Assembly: GCA_002336895.1 (NCBI GenBank)
Contig: DDFC01000010.1
Coordinates: 186,001 to 250,000 of the forward strand
Length of the DNA: 64,000 bases
DNA from: Verrucomicrobiaceae bacterium UBA1938
GTDB taxonomy: Bacteria > Verrucomicrobiota > Verrucomicrobiia > Verrucomicrobiales > Verrucomicrobiaceae
Reading direction: 5' to 3'
A model generated the notes under the pieces. That model was not told the DNA's origin. It saw only the letters and a list, made by a program, of their open reading frames with translations, and searched no databases. The position numbers and the translations under genes are program-made. Shown here in pieces: positions 45,701 to 46,837 of this stretch (positions are counted from its first letter, which is position 1; the number at the start of each line of letters is the position of its first letter).

Positions 45701-46837
45701 GGAGCCGCCCGCTTCAAGCTGGTGAACAACGGCACCACCGGTGCCATCGACGCTCTGCTGACACGTCCGGTGGGCTCACGCACGGACCTGCACTTCTATC
45801 TGGAAGGCAGTGCGGATCTGAGCACGTGGAGCACCCTGACCCTGACACCCACGAGCACGACGAACACTGACCAGACTGAAACGCTGCGCTACAGCCAGGT
45901 GGACTCCGCCTTCAGCGGTGCCACGCGCGGATTCCTCCGTATCAAGGTCACGCTGGATGCCAATCTGGATGGTACGCCTGAGGCCACGACCACCACGGGT
46001 GCGCTGGGCTGGGCACGCATGAGCTTTGCCGCAGGCCGCCAGTCTCTCGCCATGCCGCTGCTGCAGGCCGCTGTCTTCACCGGCAAGGTCAGCTCTGTGA
46101 GCGGCAGCACACTGACTCTTGCCCTCAGTGGAGACATACGCACACAGCTGCTGAGTGGCGTGAGCTACTATGCCGAAGTGCTGGACGGCACGCTGGCGGG
46201 CCGCACCTATGAAGTGGACAGCATGGCCTCCACGGGCGGCACTCTGGTGCTGGGCAGCGGCGCAGACAGCGCGCTGACGGGCGCACGCATCCGCATCCGT
46301 CCGCACTGGACGCTGGGCGCCCTGGTGCCGGTGGGCAGTCTGCAGGCTGCGGCCACGGAGGATGAGGCAGACCGCGTGATGTTCTTTGACAGTGCCAGCT
46401 CCCAGTTCCAGGTCGACTGGCTGCACAGCGCCGCCAGCGGCACGCCACAGTGGGTGCGGGATGGAGATGCCTCTCTGGCGAATGACGGCACACGCCTGGT
46501 GCCGCCGCAGGCGGGCCTGCTGCTGCAGGTGCGCAGCACCGCTGCCACGCTGACCTTCATCGGTGAGGTGCGCGCTGTGGCGCTCGCGCTGCCGCAGGCC
46601 AGCGGCACGACGCTGCGCGGCACCGGCCTGGCCGTGCCGCAGGCTCCGGGCGCGCTGCCCTTCAGCACGGGCTCGCGTATCCGTGTCTGGACTGGTGATG
46701 CAGATCCCGGCACGGCGTCGTATCTGAACTACCTGCTCAATCCGTCGTCCGAATGGGTGGATGAAACGACCGGTGCCGATGTGACGCAGCAGCCGCTGCT
46801 GGATGCCTTCCGCGCGTTCTTTCTGGTGAAGCCATAA
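15785..46837 (+). CDS. Giant exported mosaic repeat protein (~10,350 aa): GEVED, He_PIG, SdrD_B, LamG, propeller-like domains
   Basis: One uninterrupted 31-kb frame. A long N-region (about 40 residues) precedes a Sec signal (RRACLFAALLVTSATAALA, cleavage near residue 58). Then come two GEVED domains, about 42 putative-Ig repeats (He_PIG; about 85 residues, CP..I.P at the start and D.NGC near the end), about 26 SdrD_B units (NLVWxDxNxNGxxDxGE, calcium-loop-like), a HAF-like segment, LamG, propeller-like and unique segments, and a verrucomicrobial C-terminal block. No membrane anchor, LPXTG motif or autotransporter barrel is seen. Likely role: giant adhesin or extracellular fibre (inference). 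The start is uncertain: ATG 15785 has no ribosome site, while GTG 15851 has GAGGA 10 bases upstream. A putative promoter lies at 15736-15763; no clear terminator follows. Confidence 0.92.
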   Translation: MGFTPDQSCQLPAYQATEDATAVLPRKSAGGQGIRAHWWRRACLFAALLVTSATAALAATDFSDYSGFASASSTTVSTIKIGATTDSESAITSNDTATGDDITGSDDEDGVTLPASLVTGTSGSMTVNVSNTSGATVYLNAWIDFNDNGALTDSGEQVATNTIIATGTSNSNKTITFTVPSTAASGQVGVRVRLTSTSSPGPTGAKGNGEVEDHLVRICPTITVSPTSLNAASVASEYSQTLTSSGGTSPYSYTVSTGTLPSGLSLSSAGVLSGTPSSSTSQTFTVQAADANGCSGTRSYTLAPACTAYVISPFAMGSWDLSASVNVTLVASATSGTAAAPYTWAVTSGTLPPGLSLSSAGVLSGTTTAKGTYSFTIQLTDSNGCTGSQAYLMTVASGTSYSSLLYMTSGGGSTGYLETYDVSTGTKTTVGQTKDSSSHYLTDLAWSPSGTLYGIDFNTIYTINATTGAVTKVGSFSSNSFNGLVFDSGGTPYISSVNDGDIYTFNLSALSASSSTAVTKVFSSPATVPNGEALNSAGDLAWIGNELYYTVAGSSFNTFYLYKVPEGGTATQLVGQIKNSGGTGISNVFGLSTDGYGTLYAQAGTALYTLNKTTAVATTVNASSAANQISGGAMRYEYTQVLDDFGDYSVFPVARDTMYTSLLMGTQVDYDIPAAFNTAATADDLAWLDDEDGVTLPGSVVQGATGMTVTVKVTNTSGAPAFLNGWIDFNNNGSLTDANDQIISNVTIPTGTSGVNQTYTFNVPATAAVGSVGARFRITAVSNPGPTGASGPGEVEDYLIPITCSTVTLSPSTLPTPTVGTAYSQTVSASGGNSPYTYAVATGTLPAGLTLNTSTGVLSGTVTSSSATSFTLRATDAKGCTGTLACSITPTCPTVTVGPTTLSTPTVGSSFTQTLNATGGLTPYSWALTSGTLPTGLSLSTSNGTISGIATSAASVSFVARATDSAGCTDTQSYTMTPVCPTISITPGTLVAGTVGTAYSQTLSASGGTAPYGTWTVTSGTLPAGLTLNASTGVISGTPTASASPSTSVTVRVNDTYGCQGSQVVTFQICPVVSISPAILPTPTVGTAYSQSITASGGSGTYTYTVTSGSLPSWATLSSAGVLSGTPATTTAATFTVRAADSNGCSSTQSYTITPACPTVTIGQSALATGTVGSSYSQTLSATGGISPYSSWTITSGTLPTGLSLNASTGVISGTPTASASPATSITVRVNDANGCQGSRAITLQICPAISFSPSTLPTPVVGTAYSQTITPGGGASPYTCTLASGTLPSWASLTSAGVISGTPNSSSTSIFTLRFTDANGCSSTLAYTVTPTCPTISITPTALTAGAVGAAYSQTLSASGGIAPYGTWTITGGALPAGLTLNSSTGVISGTPTASASPATTITVRVSDANGCQGTQAIALQVCPVISISPTTPATGTLGAAYSQTLSASGGSASYAYAVISGTLPTGLSLNTSTGVVSGTPTVQSSSNVTIRATDANGCQGTQAMTFAVGCPAITISTASLPAGAVGTTYSQSVAATGGSGTYTWTVSSGTLPAGLSLSSAGVLSGTPTTGNGAGTSITLSAKDSTSSCSGTKTFTLQVCPTVSLSPTTLSTPVVGTAYSQTITASGGAASYTYTLASGTLPTWATLSSAGVLSGTPTTTTSATFTVKATDANGCTGTRSYTITPSCSTITISPTTLAQGTVGTAYSQTLAASGGTTPYSSWTITSGTLPTGLSLNASTGVISGTPTAAASPASSITVRVNDANSCQGTQTVTLQVCPVLSMAPSTLTAPVVGTAYSQSVSASGGTSPYTYTLASGTLPTWATLSSAGVISGTPTSTTSATFTVKATDANGCAKTLAYTLAPVCPVLSIAPTTLTQAVVGTAYSQTLTASGGTASYTWAVTGGTLPTGLSLNTSTGVISGTPTVVNATGASVTVRTTDANGCQASAALTVQVCQAISVTPATLAAGTVGTFYTQTMASSGGTAPYTYSISSGTAPAGLSLSSAGVLSGTPNTAYATSTSFTVRSTDANGCIKDQVVSVKICPVVSLSAISSTITVGTAYSQTISASGGTSPYVLALSSGTLPAGLSFNAGTGVLSGTPTSPTARTFVISATDANGCAGTQSYTLSPQCPVISVSPGTMPVGMVGTAYSQTFTTAGGTAPYTYAITSGALPAGLNLNTSTGVISGTPTVSGTYALGLRVTDSSTCQTTITRSITISGSTVPDCPTELNQSVGGAYEVTRLGLNVLGGENSGTGNCLYNMSPNGRWITGIRVGLSSTGFVMNTLSWTNSAVPLLASNHNYAMGQDVNDSGNAVGYDKWSSGASLNIAPWYYTNGTTTRLKTPYDSSSSMSAMPCALTNDSAYAFGTVDPDGPGGPVLSQGGYWNINTNAWTAISGTLQVLDASSDGTKILVIDSSGVGKVLSGSPAGGYTTTVVSFSGSSLNSGRVSPSGRYIGASQRVSGVPVPFVYDTQTSTRTNLPRILPQDNLGGIVGAISDTGRVLGTMYSSGSSGSFAVMWDTPADLYTRISDLLVSDGQVAKDGSYSYWNIYNGGNGISSDGTTMGVFGDNPYGQEDSMVFQRVAVADSRLCLGNSVWQDTNRNGIKDDGEPGAVGAVVHLFHPGADGVRGGTGANADYEISAPITTTSSGVYVFSNVPSGTYYVQVIPPASLPATSGTVVTVDNGVDNDNNGMQPGGPGTPIYSPLITLVPGTEPVNDGDGNANTDFTVDFALGDGVNVGDLVFADTNGNGLYEPASGETGISGITVQLLDSSGNLLLSTSTDAGGGYFFGGCAPGTYYVSVPTPPASYTSATLAVTADNGVDNDSNGIQNGGPGTASTSPLITLAVGTEPGSSGSTSYENTIDFGFRICPAIAISPAALANGMVGTAYTQLLSASGSPSPPYTWTTSAGTWPAGMSLDSSGNIGGTPTAPTNGVSGTSVTVRAIDSKACVRDLQMQIKICPVITLNPATLTAPVVGTAYTQTLSAGGTTATPVTYSAKGLPSWLTLNTSSGVLSGMPTNTTTVTFTITATDSNLCSGTASYTLTPVCPTITVTPESLPTPVMNTPYSQVLSAAGGTGPYTFMLSSGSLPAGLTLNTASGTISGTPTGLASTTFGIRGTDAYGCSGIRTYTLTPACPAIAIAPASLSGGNVAVAYSQTMSATNGTAPYTWAVSSGSLPAGLSLNSSTGAITGTPTTVQTASFTLTATDALNCQKSASYSVTISSLTIGDLVWNDVNNNGVKDASESGLAGAQVQLFSTGTDNAIGGTDTAADTQVGSTITTTSSGAYSFAGITPGYYYVKVLPPASNPMTGGTPVTVDAGGNNVNHGAQPGGPGTPLYSPVINLASGSEPVDDGDTDPNTDLSIDFGLFSGISVGNLVFLDTNADGVYQSGTDSGVSGVTVALVTRGADNTAYTSDDVVVTTTTTNGSGVYGFTVFQSGVYYVMVTPGATQLMALNGVSSDNGVDNDNNAVSQSGGAGHVVNSTTFTLAYGGEPGSSGTTNVENTIDIGLRNCPAITITPSTLPAVVVGSSYNQTLTASGGTAPYTWTVQAATVPAGLSLSSSGVLSGTPTSAGANNIVVTATDSLGCSATVTTPLRVCPVITVNPSTLTAPTIGFLYSQTMSVSGTSATPITWSASSLPAWLSINSSTGVLSGTATGSTPATFTITGTDANGCAGSRSYTVNPVCPTITMGGSTPPNAYLKTSYSTSLAATGGTAPYSYTLVSGSMPPGLVLGTDGTVSGTPTTLGSYTVTVRATDAYNCQSSSGTVTFNVKGMGMGNLVWVDMNNDGLYTTSESGVPGLPVQLWTAGVNGTMESGGGDDVMSASTTTDSNGLYLFSGLAPGVYYVRIPTPPTYYPQVSTSQVNLDNNVNNDNNGIQSASGNPVVTPLISLSPNLEPGVAVDGDDTDINSTIDVGFANANPCQITNLIDNPSFEFQGLPNVTGAGVKVLGYDGTGTNLGTGVNAYQWVGGTNGSSSSGEPIQRAQVNVSTTGSMFSWVESLKSRHGKRMVLLQGTNSSVTLQASGGGSWSSVLQAGKEYELSVWAANATSGAASILWNLGANAQIVQIITGATPGMYQYYTVPQGEMSATAAGVSQCCGYGGGTISYPAFGSSDYNSWTEATANSSQPQWRQFTYHFRVANGATASQIDTLSIALSGGSSTNAVVADLVYLCQVNTTATLSIGNLVWNDANKNGLRDVGTTTEVGISGVTMDLYTTTNNVAGDSDDLWVATTTTNSAGAYNFNGLAAGKYVVRVTPPSSVPATGGNVITTDDGINNENKGSQPGGPGTYLYSPVITLASGTEPVNDGDTNPDTNLTIDFGLFSGIQLGNQLFVDANNDGVFSSATETGVGSGVTVQLLDGVANTVITSTTTNSAGVYGFTIYQPSTYRVRVPTPPTAYPLASSAADTSDDGRDNDSNGIQSGGINSAVISPVITLTAGGEPGSSGNTNAENTIDFGFRACPVITISPGTVAVATQYVAYNPLTLTSTGGSGGYVYALSSGALPSGMTMSSGGIISGTPGASAAPGSYSFTVSSTDSQGCSATQSYTLTLANAVVTVSPSTLPAATQYTAYSQNLAASGGTSPYVWSVGPAALSGAAAWWPGESGGAELIAGNSAALMNGVAFTTGQVGKAFSFDGVNDYAQVADQSVLRPTQITLEAWVRPGSATPAADQIIIEKSSSNTAPASGYGLIQRSGTSTVRFFINAPATVASTSDFVDATLTVNAWNHVVASYDGANLVIYVNGVQAATKAFSTAISQSTQPVLLGGSATATTCWNGAMDEVVIYNRAITSAEAQARYAASITGNNGMPAGLALDSSTGVLSGTPTGVPATYPFTVRATDSYSGVGVRSYSLTVNCPALNITPKTLADAPQYAAYTTVNMSASGGTSPYTWDITTGALPTGMSLSSAGVLSGTPGSAPGTYNFTVRARDKNNCVSTQALSIKVLCPTITLTPSTLANAQQFAAYSSVLMGGAGGSAPYTFSILSGALPTGMSLSSAGLLSGTPTAVPGDYTFTVKATDSASCSGTGSYTLHVNCPAITITPATLAAGRQYQSYSQTMTASGGNSTYTWALAGGSTLPTGLTLSSAGVISGTPTVAPGTYTFSVIATDSQNCTGTRACSIVFSCPTISIAPTTLPQGTVTVAYSQQLTVSGGSSPYTWSLASGALPSGITLSSAGLISGTTNAVGSFNFTAQVSDLNSCVQQQALTLAVGCASITITPSSLSTATVGTAYSQQFSATGGVGTKTWTVKSGSLPTGMSLSSAGLLSGTPTDTAGTFNFTVQAMDQDSCPGTLACTLTLQCPAVTITPATLPNATVASSYSTTLTASGGTAPYTWSVPNGSTLPAGLALSPTGIISGTPTAPGTYSFGVTARDTYGCSGTTTLSMTISCPTLALTPTSLNSGYRGLVYSQAITASGGISPYTYSLSAGSLPPGLSLNTSSGAISGTPTAAGSYSFTVSSQDKATCTGSRNYVIVINGLGLGNLVWNDLNQNGVFDAGEQGISGVSLQLYSTTDAVIGNGDDVSQGTTTTDGSGAYSFSGLAPGSYYVSIATPPAAYPLSSGPQVALDNGVNNDNNAVQSGGVGAAIVSPIIALAVGNEPGNTTGGADVDNTVDFALRAVPASVTNLLEYTLNTSTGGLPAVPSLKSAAVVNAAKIQIEDDMNGLTDISEPTNNGPIRSGALSRQMRSWDASYDTTYDSAPTTLVQRPDSLWIRFDMDPTANGNIGNILFDLYRVGTTAPVQGKVMLSWLEGSTMRTAVTDTFQLPAVGSWFSMNMGWTSFLGGATAVPTGSQLAGKSFLIEIYLWGGDGTGYINIDNILLQGAATTNPQTLAIGDFVWADTNANGVKNPREPGLQNVTVKLYNPGADNLPNTGDDTLLATTATDANGYYLFSGLAAGSYYVALPAPDTQWPLASTPAVNLDNGVDNDSNGIQPGGAGTLVYSPVINLALGKEPGNLSSGGGNQDMTVDFGFTASLGIGNQIFSDNNNNGLLDAGETGVANAQVELYSSTDATVNNGDEVKVGSTFTTGSDGVYGFSGLAAGRYYIKLTPPITHPRRSTTSSNADNGIDNDSNGVSQSFTGAPIYSPMITLSALTEPGNLVAPFGGNVDNTIDFGLRPTFCSIGNLVYKDANNNGVYDSGEGVGGVRVDLLNSSGVLVANTTTSTTFSKRGQYQFTSVVPGSYYVRVPASEFATGKALVNTISIFPASSSDNEVDDNIVGNDDGNDNAQPSVNGIISSLISLSDNNEPINSNGESGAFNTIDDSDDGNGNMTVDFGFKSSGPSATGCYHFLAMDTNGDGVLSGSSEWTPEQAYDFNYTPGGVAQITSANMVYDAALSRVAVDFTFAELGASKVDAVWFLMSTGANPASADHAIVYIDGITRSSPNVTIYKYDPSLDYNSWQTSANLMVSTVAGNVTAGDVMQKIVTETGSSVRFQCVIDVSRVNNASNWSAMGVNSSTWEGIETGGSTGLILHMVDLSSAPTYDSNGALTAFSYTPGSTEGSFATDPSGVFTIATEPCSISPWVSVGNLVWNDVNNNGVRDTGELGLSGATVQLFSPGADNAIGGTGSNADTQVGASVQSSSAGAYSFANLVPGKYYVRVTPTASVPAASAVVATTDNGVDSYNKGAQPGGPGTFIYSPVIDLQVGAEPGTAVDGDGTSGNNTIDFGLFTGITVGDLVWNDTNNNGLKDTSESGIAGVQVDLWSPGADNAVGGSGANADTQLQSTSTLSSGAYSFKVYTAGAYFVRVTPTATYALASGTAVTADNGVNNDNNGSQPNGAGSPVYSMVFMLTAGGEPGTTGATNTEGTIDFGLRSCPTTTISPATLSNAFKGSTYNATFTASGGTSPYTWGLATGSTLPSGLTLSSAGVLSGTPTAATGTYAFTVKALDANVCSTTQIMSLTVVCPTLTLTPTTLSSAAQNTAFSQQLSTSGGTSAYTYTRPSGTLPSGVTLSSNGLLSGTITGAPGTYTFVVRSTDANGCSLDTSFTWTITCPAISLSPGTVPAATQYAAYTAQTLTASNGTAPYTWGYTGTMPTGMTLSSGGVLSGTPTSAPGSYNLTLTATDANGCARSGSYSVTVNCPSFTITAPTLPSGLKNVAYTSQQLSSSGGTSPYTYSIVSGALPAGLSLSTAGLISGTPTAAPATYSFTVKSTDGVNCSATKALQIVIACPTLSIGPVPLPAGTQYAAYSQTLSVGGGTSPYTWSLNSGVLPAGLTLSSSGVLSGTPTGLGSYTFVVKATDADSCAATQSYTFTVNYPPIYITPTTLTNATRLTAYMQQLSASGGTSPYSFSKLTGSMPTGLSISSGGLISGVVTAAPGTYSFTVQALDANNAPGTQPYTLTVLCPAMTVSPATLSNGVVGTAYTASLNVTGGTAPYNWTLASGTLPPGLSMNSSGLISGTPTQATTSTFTVQVTDSYNCSATQVYTLSVNCPTVSMSPTTLSSAYYGISYSQQLSSSGGTGPYTYTVIAGTPPAGITLSSSGLLSGAATVYGTANFTVRTTDAYNCSATQSYSLLVKGLSLGDTVYDDSNFNGVRDAGEPGLSNVTVELWDPGADHAIGGSGPNSDLMLTSTTTDAQGHYYFTNLQPGYFFMRVVMPNSLEIIGANPVNLDNGVDNDNNAASQPGGAGSPAYSPIVRLATGSEPTVDDGDADTDYTQDYGLFRGMSVGNLVWQDSNDNGLRDNGEPGIDNVTVQLWSTGADNSIGGTDDTLLQTTTTSGGGAYLFTSVMPGKIYVRIPTTPGAQPISSSNTVFLDNGVDNDDNGIQLSGGAVNSPVITLTPGDEPGTGGGTYAETSVDFGLVNMTPTIYVSATQADSIQAYDASSGLFKGSLVTAFGYSLSQGNGDYGDVPYGMELGPDGNWYVAHYGASNLRKIGPTGTDLGLVLDNSAVSMSLTTQFAFGPDGNFYVYDVNGSRIVRFQGPAGSTPGAPMGSAPYTFITQDGVEDINIGPDGNLYLVVQTSNTREVRRYNLTTGDLLNTIVTESQLVNMVPGGQSIALISGIDIEGNTLYGVNRADGEVFSVDLSTPSAPGQPQLIATLSSAGKGELETRDVEFNPANNRLYIAGYHWNKPVKAGSYSSGALVSVDIAQAPNGTVNVFEAPIPRPPGPNFEIWSGPRDLALGRPFAPLSSTVSIGSLVWNDSNANGLQDAAEQGIPGVRVELWQDANNDSGDGAEYLVGWTYTDNNGYYYFSGEPAGIYQIQIPASNFVDGLPLAGNGYSSPISSGLDDQTDGNDDGLQPGGSKTVVYSPMITLSPGTEPTGNGSTGTESGPAGELDDYTVDANGDMTVDFGFVEPGTMGIGNLVFVDDNGNNRFDVGEGRDGVTLELYRKGDTPGATQPVATTVTANSGLYFFGNLWQGQYFVYLPAYQFESAANLRGLFSIPIITPGDDNVGQDGLATDTPWSTGVRTGIINLVRDHAPTDADTETGFNYTTDDSDDANTDLTVDIGLFRPVALGNLVFEDNNSNGHYDSGEGMAGVTVELYADTQYPEVDTPLSSTITDAAGRYAFNFLRPGNYVVHIPSTQFQLGKPLYQRISILEGLVGDDDVGQDGINNGDAAVNGVSTLVVSLYPGNAPTDDSGETGFEGTSDDQDDASIDLTVDFGFQSPVGVGNLVYIDTNQNGFADVGEGVDGVTVELYGANQTPGVGLPLFTTTTSEGGGYFFDALPAGSYILHIPYTEFEPGHPLNGLSSMPGVNSISTVADDNVPNNDNGIDDSAPFLNGISTAAFTLGVDGEPTDSTGETGQFNTMDSFDDNNFDLTMDFGFSPSNPNGVGVGNLVFTDLNGNDLFDFGEGLDGVKVQLFAATADPLTASPLATQVTSNGGVYYFNNLTEGDYQLFIPPSEFAAGKPLFGWRSLPGNGGDNGVDDDLDENGVDADDPSVTGISSGSFNLTPGEEPTDSLGEFGYNAFMDDANDANSDLTIDFGFFRFVGVGNMVFIDANYNGRADAGEGVGGVTVELYQSTALIPFDAPLATTTTASDGSYLFTNLNPGGYFVNIPAYQFSFGGPLQGYASVLGAQNGDDNTGEDGIDDGNPDYNGIRSAVLDLSPTNAPTGTQEGGFQGSSDDLDDAAINLTVDFGFVPRIGVGNVVFNDTNNDGLLDPSVEYGIDSVTVQLWNTTAGGADVLVGTSTTYGGGLYSFSVAPGSYYVKVPSFNFVDGSTLANLVPSLGTTSSASVPSSTTGDDDAGQDGYTPTSVLVDGARTAVFTLQPNKEPTADTDETGYYSESDDYDDANVDLTVDLGFTMKPLSVGNLVFRDVNGNGHYDSADFGVSGVQVRLFNVGDNPNSATPVMQTTTGLDGSFLLNTYTEGQYYLNIPATEFASGHPLYGTTSAPGFGGDDGLDDDADENGIDAANPASTGVNSSAFTLAYGAEPLADTGESGYMSSMDQYNDADVNLTIDLGFTGGTLPTLMSIGNLVFNDANNNGVADSGEGVPGVWMLLYAGTGTAGSSSYIRSTVTDANGTYIFTNLSPGTYTVHVAADNFKASISINGGPVGPGPLYHMISLRGNQTTTDDNLGEDGIDAQNPEQVGITSSPVTLAAGAAPTGAQEGGFQGSTDDGNDSNVDLTIDFGFGKRLGVGNLVFRDANADGIYQSSSDVGLSGVALELVYNDGANAANTVVGTTTTDANGRYVLYGPPAIAPQTYFVRIPATQFTTSSVLNYLVPSAQTNTGSDDNTNQNALPATSPNVTGVSTAAFSLAAGTLPTDVDGRETGYDKTSDNDDDSDNDLTIDLGLKAKAIAVGNLVFNDVNNTGTFESGIDLPVAGVTVQLFQQAQAVTDTPVSQAVTDADGSYMLYATSPAAYYVYIPASMFGAGAPLEGMSSVIGSGNVVSTSNVDTSKDDRFDENGIDSTLPSSTGISTGIINLAYGAMPLNSSVTASYGENGYNSFMDDAADDSGIMTVDFGFVAGAGSPAAEVVTRNLALNPGTVTSPNTFTTWQTQNSLSGLNAPNDDPDADGQTNLLEYALGTAGDSGLGAARFKLVNNGTTGAIDALLTRPVGSRTDLHFYLEGSADLSTWSTLTLTPTSTTNTDQTETLRYSQVDSAFSGATRGFLRIKVTLDANLDGTPEATTTTGALGWARMSFAAGRQSLAMPLLQAAVFTGKVSSVSGSTLTLALSGDIRTQLLSGVSYYAEVLDGTLAGRTYEVDSMASTGGTLVLGSGADSALTGARIRIRPHWTLGALVPVGSLQAAATEDEADRVMFFDSASSQFQVDWLHSAASGTPQWVRDGDASLANDGTRLVPPQAGLLLQVRSTAATLTFIGEVRAVALALPQASGTTLRGTGLAVPQAPGALPFSTGSRIRVWTGDADPGTASYLNYLLNPSSEWVDETTGADVTQQPLLDAFRAFFLVKP
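15960..16440 (+). other. GEVED domain 1 of the giant protein
   Basis: The segment runs from DFSDYSGFASASS to GAKGNGEVEDHLV. It has DDEDGVTLP, the WIDFNDNGALTDSGEQV calcium-like loop and the terminal GEVED signature. GEVED domains are found in large secreted proteins of many Bacteroidetes and Verrucomicrobia. Confidence 0.85.
16440..16975 (+). repeat. Two He_PIG (Ig-like) repeats
   Basis: The first two putative-Ig units, each ending in a D(A/S)NGC-type strand. The second unit is divergent at its N-terminus (CTAYVISPFAMGSWDL). Confidence 0.8.
16976..17705 (+). other. Propeller-like segment 1
   Basis: About 240 residues with repeated LYGIDFNTIYTINATTGAV-type strands and a YDVSTGTK motif, resembling blades of a small beta-propeller (YVTN/DUF6923-like). 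Flanked by Ig-like repeats and GEVED domain 2. Confidence 0.55.
17706..18185 (+). other. GEVED domain 2 of the giant protein
   Basis: Same layout as the first copy: DFGDYSVFP, DDEDGVTLPG, WIDFNNNGSLTDANDQI and GPGEVEDYLIP. The DNA of the two copies has diverged. Confidence 0.85.
18186..22440 (+). repeat. Array of 16 He_PIG repeats (VGTAYSQT type)
   Basis: Sixteen consecutive Ig-like units of about 255-270 bases. Nearly all contain VGTAYSQT, an SGTLP(T/A)GL(S/T)L turn and D.NGC. DNA is highly repetitive, with the GTGGGCACGGCCTACTCGCA motif and close variants recurring at each unit. Within the array, two unit types alternate as dimers of about 530 bases (see findings). Confidence 0.9.
22441..23529 (+). 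other. HAF-like extracellular segment
   Basis: About 360 residues opening DCPTELNQSVGGAYEVTRLG, with recurring short phrases such as GQDVNDSGNAVGYD, ALTNDSAYAFGT, GRVSPSGRYIGAS and GAISDTGRVLGTMY. These resemble the HAF extracellular repeat family, a propeller-like fold. Confidence 0.65.
23530..24375 (+). repeat. SdrD_B pair, block 1
   Basis: Two SdrD_B-type units: NSVWQDTNRNGIKDDGEPG and NVGDLVFADTNGNGLYEPASGE. Each ends in a DNGVDND.NG...GGPGT linker and a TVDFALGDG/TIDFGFR strand. The Asp/Asn loops look calcium-binding. Confidence 0.85.
24376..25440 (+). repeat. Four He_PIG repeats
   Basis: Units begin CPAIAISPAAL, CPVITLNPATL, CPTITVTPESL and CPAIAIAPASL. The second lacks the usual SGTLP turn and has AKGLPSWLTLNTSSG instead. 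Confidence 0.85.
25441..26304 (+). repeat. SdrD_B pair, block 2
   Basis: Units begin IGDLVWNDVNNNGVKDASESG and VGNLVFLDTNADGVYQSGTDSG. The pair ends in ENTIDIGLRNCP, which passes straight into the next Ig-like unit. Confidence 0.85.
26305..27090 (+). repeat. Three He_PIG repeats
   Basis: Units begin CPAITITPSTL, CPVITVNPSTL and CPTITMGGSTPP. The last is the most divergent and ends GTVTFNVKGM before an SdrD_B unit. Confidence 0.85.
27091..27535 (+). repeat. Single SdrD_B unit, block 3
   Basis: One unit beginning MGNLVWVDMNNDGLYTTSESG and ending NSTIDVGFANANPCQ. Confidence 0.8.
27536..28311 (+). other. Unique domain A (galactose-binding-like) of the giant protein
   Basis: About 255 residues starting ITNLIDNPSFEF, a phrase typical of jelly-roll carbohydrate-binding-like modules, with LQAGKEYELSVWAAN and WRQFTYHFRVANGAT strands and a CCGYGGG loop. 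Function unknown. Confidence 0.55.
28312..29154 (+). repeat. SdrD_B pair, block 4
   Basis: Units begin IGNLVWNDANKNGLRDVGTTTE and LGNQLFVDANNDGVFSSATETG, each with the DDG..N(E/D)N or GRDNDSNGIQ linker. Confidence 0.85.
29155..32184 (+). repeat. Nine He_PIG repeats, one split by a LamG domain
   Basis: Units here are mostly of the QYAAY type rather than VGTAYSQ. The second unit (from about 29431) is interrupted after SPYVWSVG by the LamG domain and resumes at GMPAGLALDSSTGVLSG. Seven regular units follow from about 30330. Confidence 0.85.
29545..30187 (+). other. LamG/concanavalin-A-like domain nested in an Ig-like repeat
   Basis: About 214 residues: AAWWPGESGG, MNGVAFTTGQVGKAFSFDGVNDYAQVAD, ITLEAWVRPGS, WNHVVASYDGANLVIYVNGV and the final MDEVVIYNRAITSAEAQARY. 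These are the canonical LamG_3 (laminin-G-like) strands and suggest glycan or protein binding. Confidence 0.9.
32185..32625 (+). repeat. Single SdrD_B unit, block 5
   Basis: One unit beginning LGNLVWNDLNQNGVFDAGEQG and ending DNTVDFALRAVP. Confidence 0.8.
32626..33246 (+). other. Unique domain B of the giant protein
   Basis: About 205 residues (VTNLLEYTLNTSTGG ... GYINIDNILLQGA). The final phrase is typical of beta-sandwich carbohydrate-binding-like modules. No family recognised. Confidence 0.5.
33247..34600 (+). repeat. Three SdrD_B units, block 6
   Basis: Units begin IGDFVWADTNANGVKNPREPG, IGNQIFSDNNNNGLLDAGETG and IGNLVYKDANNNGVYDSGEGV. The third is the first of the longer linker type seen later at 40-45 kb. 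Confidence 0.85.
34601..35319 (+). other. Unique domain C of the giant protein
   Basis: About 240 residues (CYHFLAMDTNGDGVLSG ... GVFTIATEPCSISP) with a DTNGDGVLSG calcium-type loop at its start and VDAVWFLMSTGANP in the core. Not assigned to a family. Confidence 0.5.
35320..36195 (+). repeat. SdrD_B pair, block 7
   Basis: Units begin VGNLVWNDVNNNGVRDTGELG and VGDLVWNDTNNNGLKDTSESG. Each carries the LFSPGADNAIGGTGSNAD insert, close to the insert in block 2. Confidence 0.85.
36196..38305 (+). repeat. Eight He_PIG repeats
   Basis: Units start CPTTTISPATL through CPTVSMSPTTL. The sixth unit (from 37523) starts YPPIYITP instead of CP and also lacks the second cysteine. Confidence 0.85.
38306..39165 (+). 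repeat. SdrD_B pair, block 8
   Basis: Units begin LGDTVYDDSNFNGVRDAGEPG and VGNLVWQDSNDNGLRDNGEPG. Confidence 0.85.
39166..40149 (+). other. Propeller-like segment 2 (NHL/SMP30-like)
   Basis: About 325 residues with repeated blade phrases: GMELGPDGNWYVAHYG, FAFGPDGNFYVYDVNGSRIVRF, INIGPDGNLYLVVQTSNTREVRRYN, VEFNPANNRLYIAGY. A single beta-propeller is likely. It separates the Ig/SdrD_B mosaic from the C-terminal SdrD_B rod. Confidence 0.75.
40150..45500 (+). repeat. Array of 11 long-type SdrD_B units
   Basis: Eleven consecutive units of about 480-500 bases, from IGSLVWNDSNANGLQDAAEQG to VGNLVFNDVNNTGTFESGIDLP. They differ from the earlier units by a longer linker of the form DDNVGQDG...TGF.G..DD.DDA...LTVDFGF and by IP(A/S)..F in place of PTPP. 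Very acidic and likely calcium-dependent. Confidence 0.9.
45501..46837 (+). other. Verrucomicrobial C-terminal block of the giant protein
   Basis: First comes a DDPDADGQTNLLEYALG motif with a following FYLEGSADLSTWSTLT strand, a tail found on many verrucomicrobial secreted proteins. Then about 275 residues from 46005 (GWARMSFAAGRQSLAMPLLQAAVFTGKV...) resemble the TIGR02597 family and end FRAFFLVKP. Possibly a cell-surface attachment or sorting tail (inference). Confidence 0.6.
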
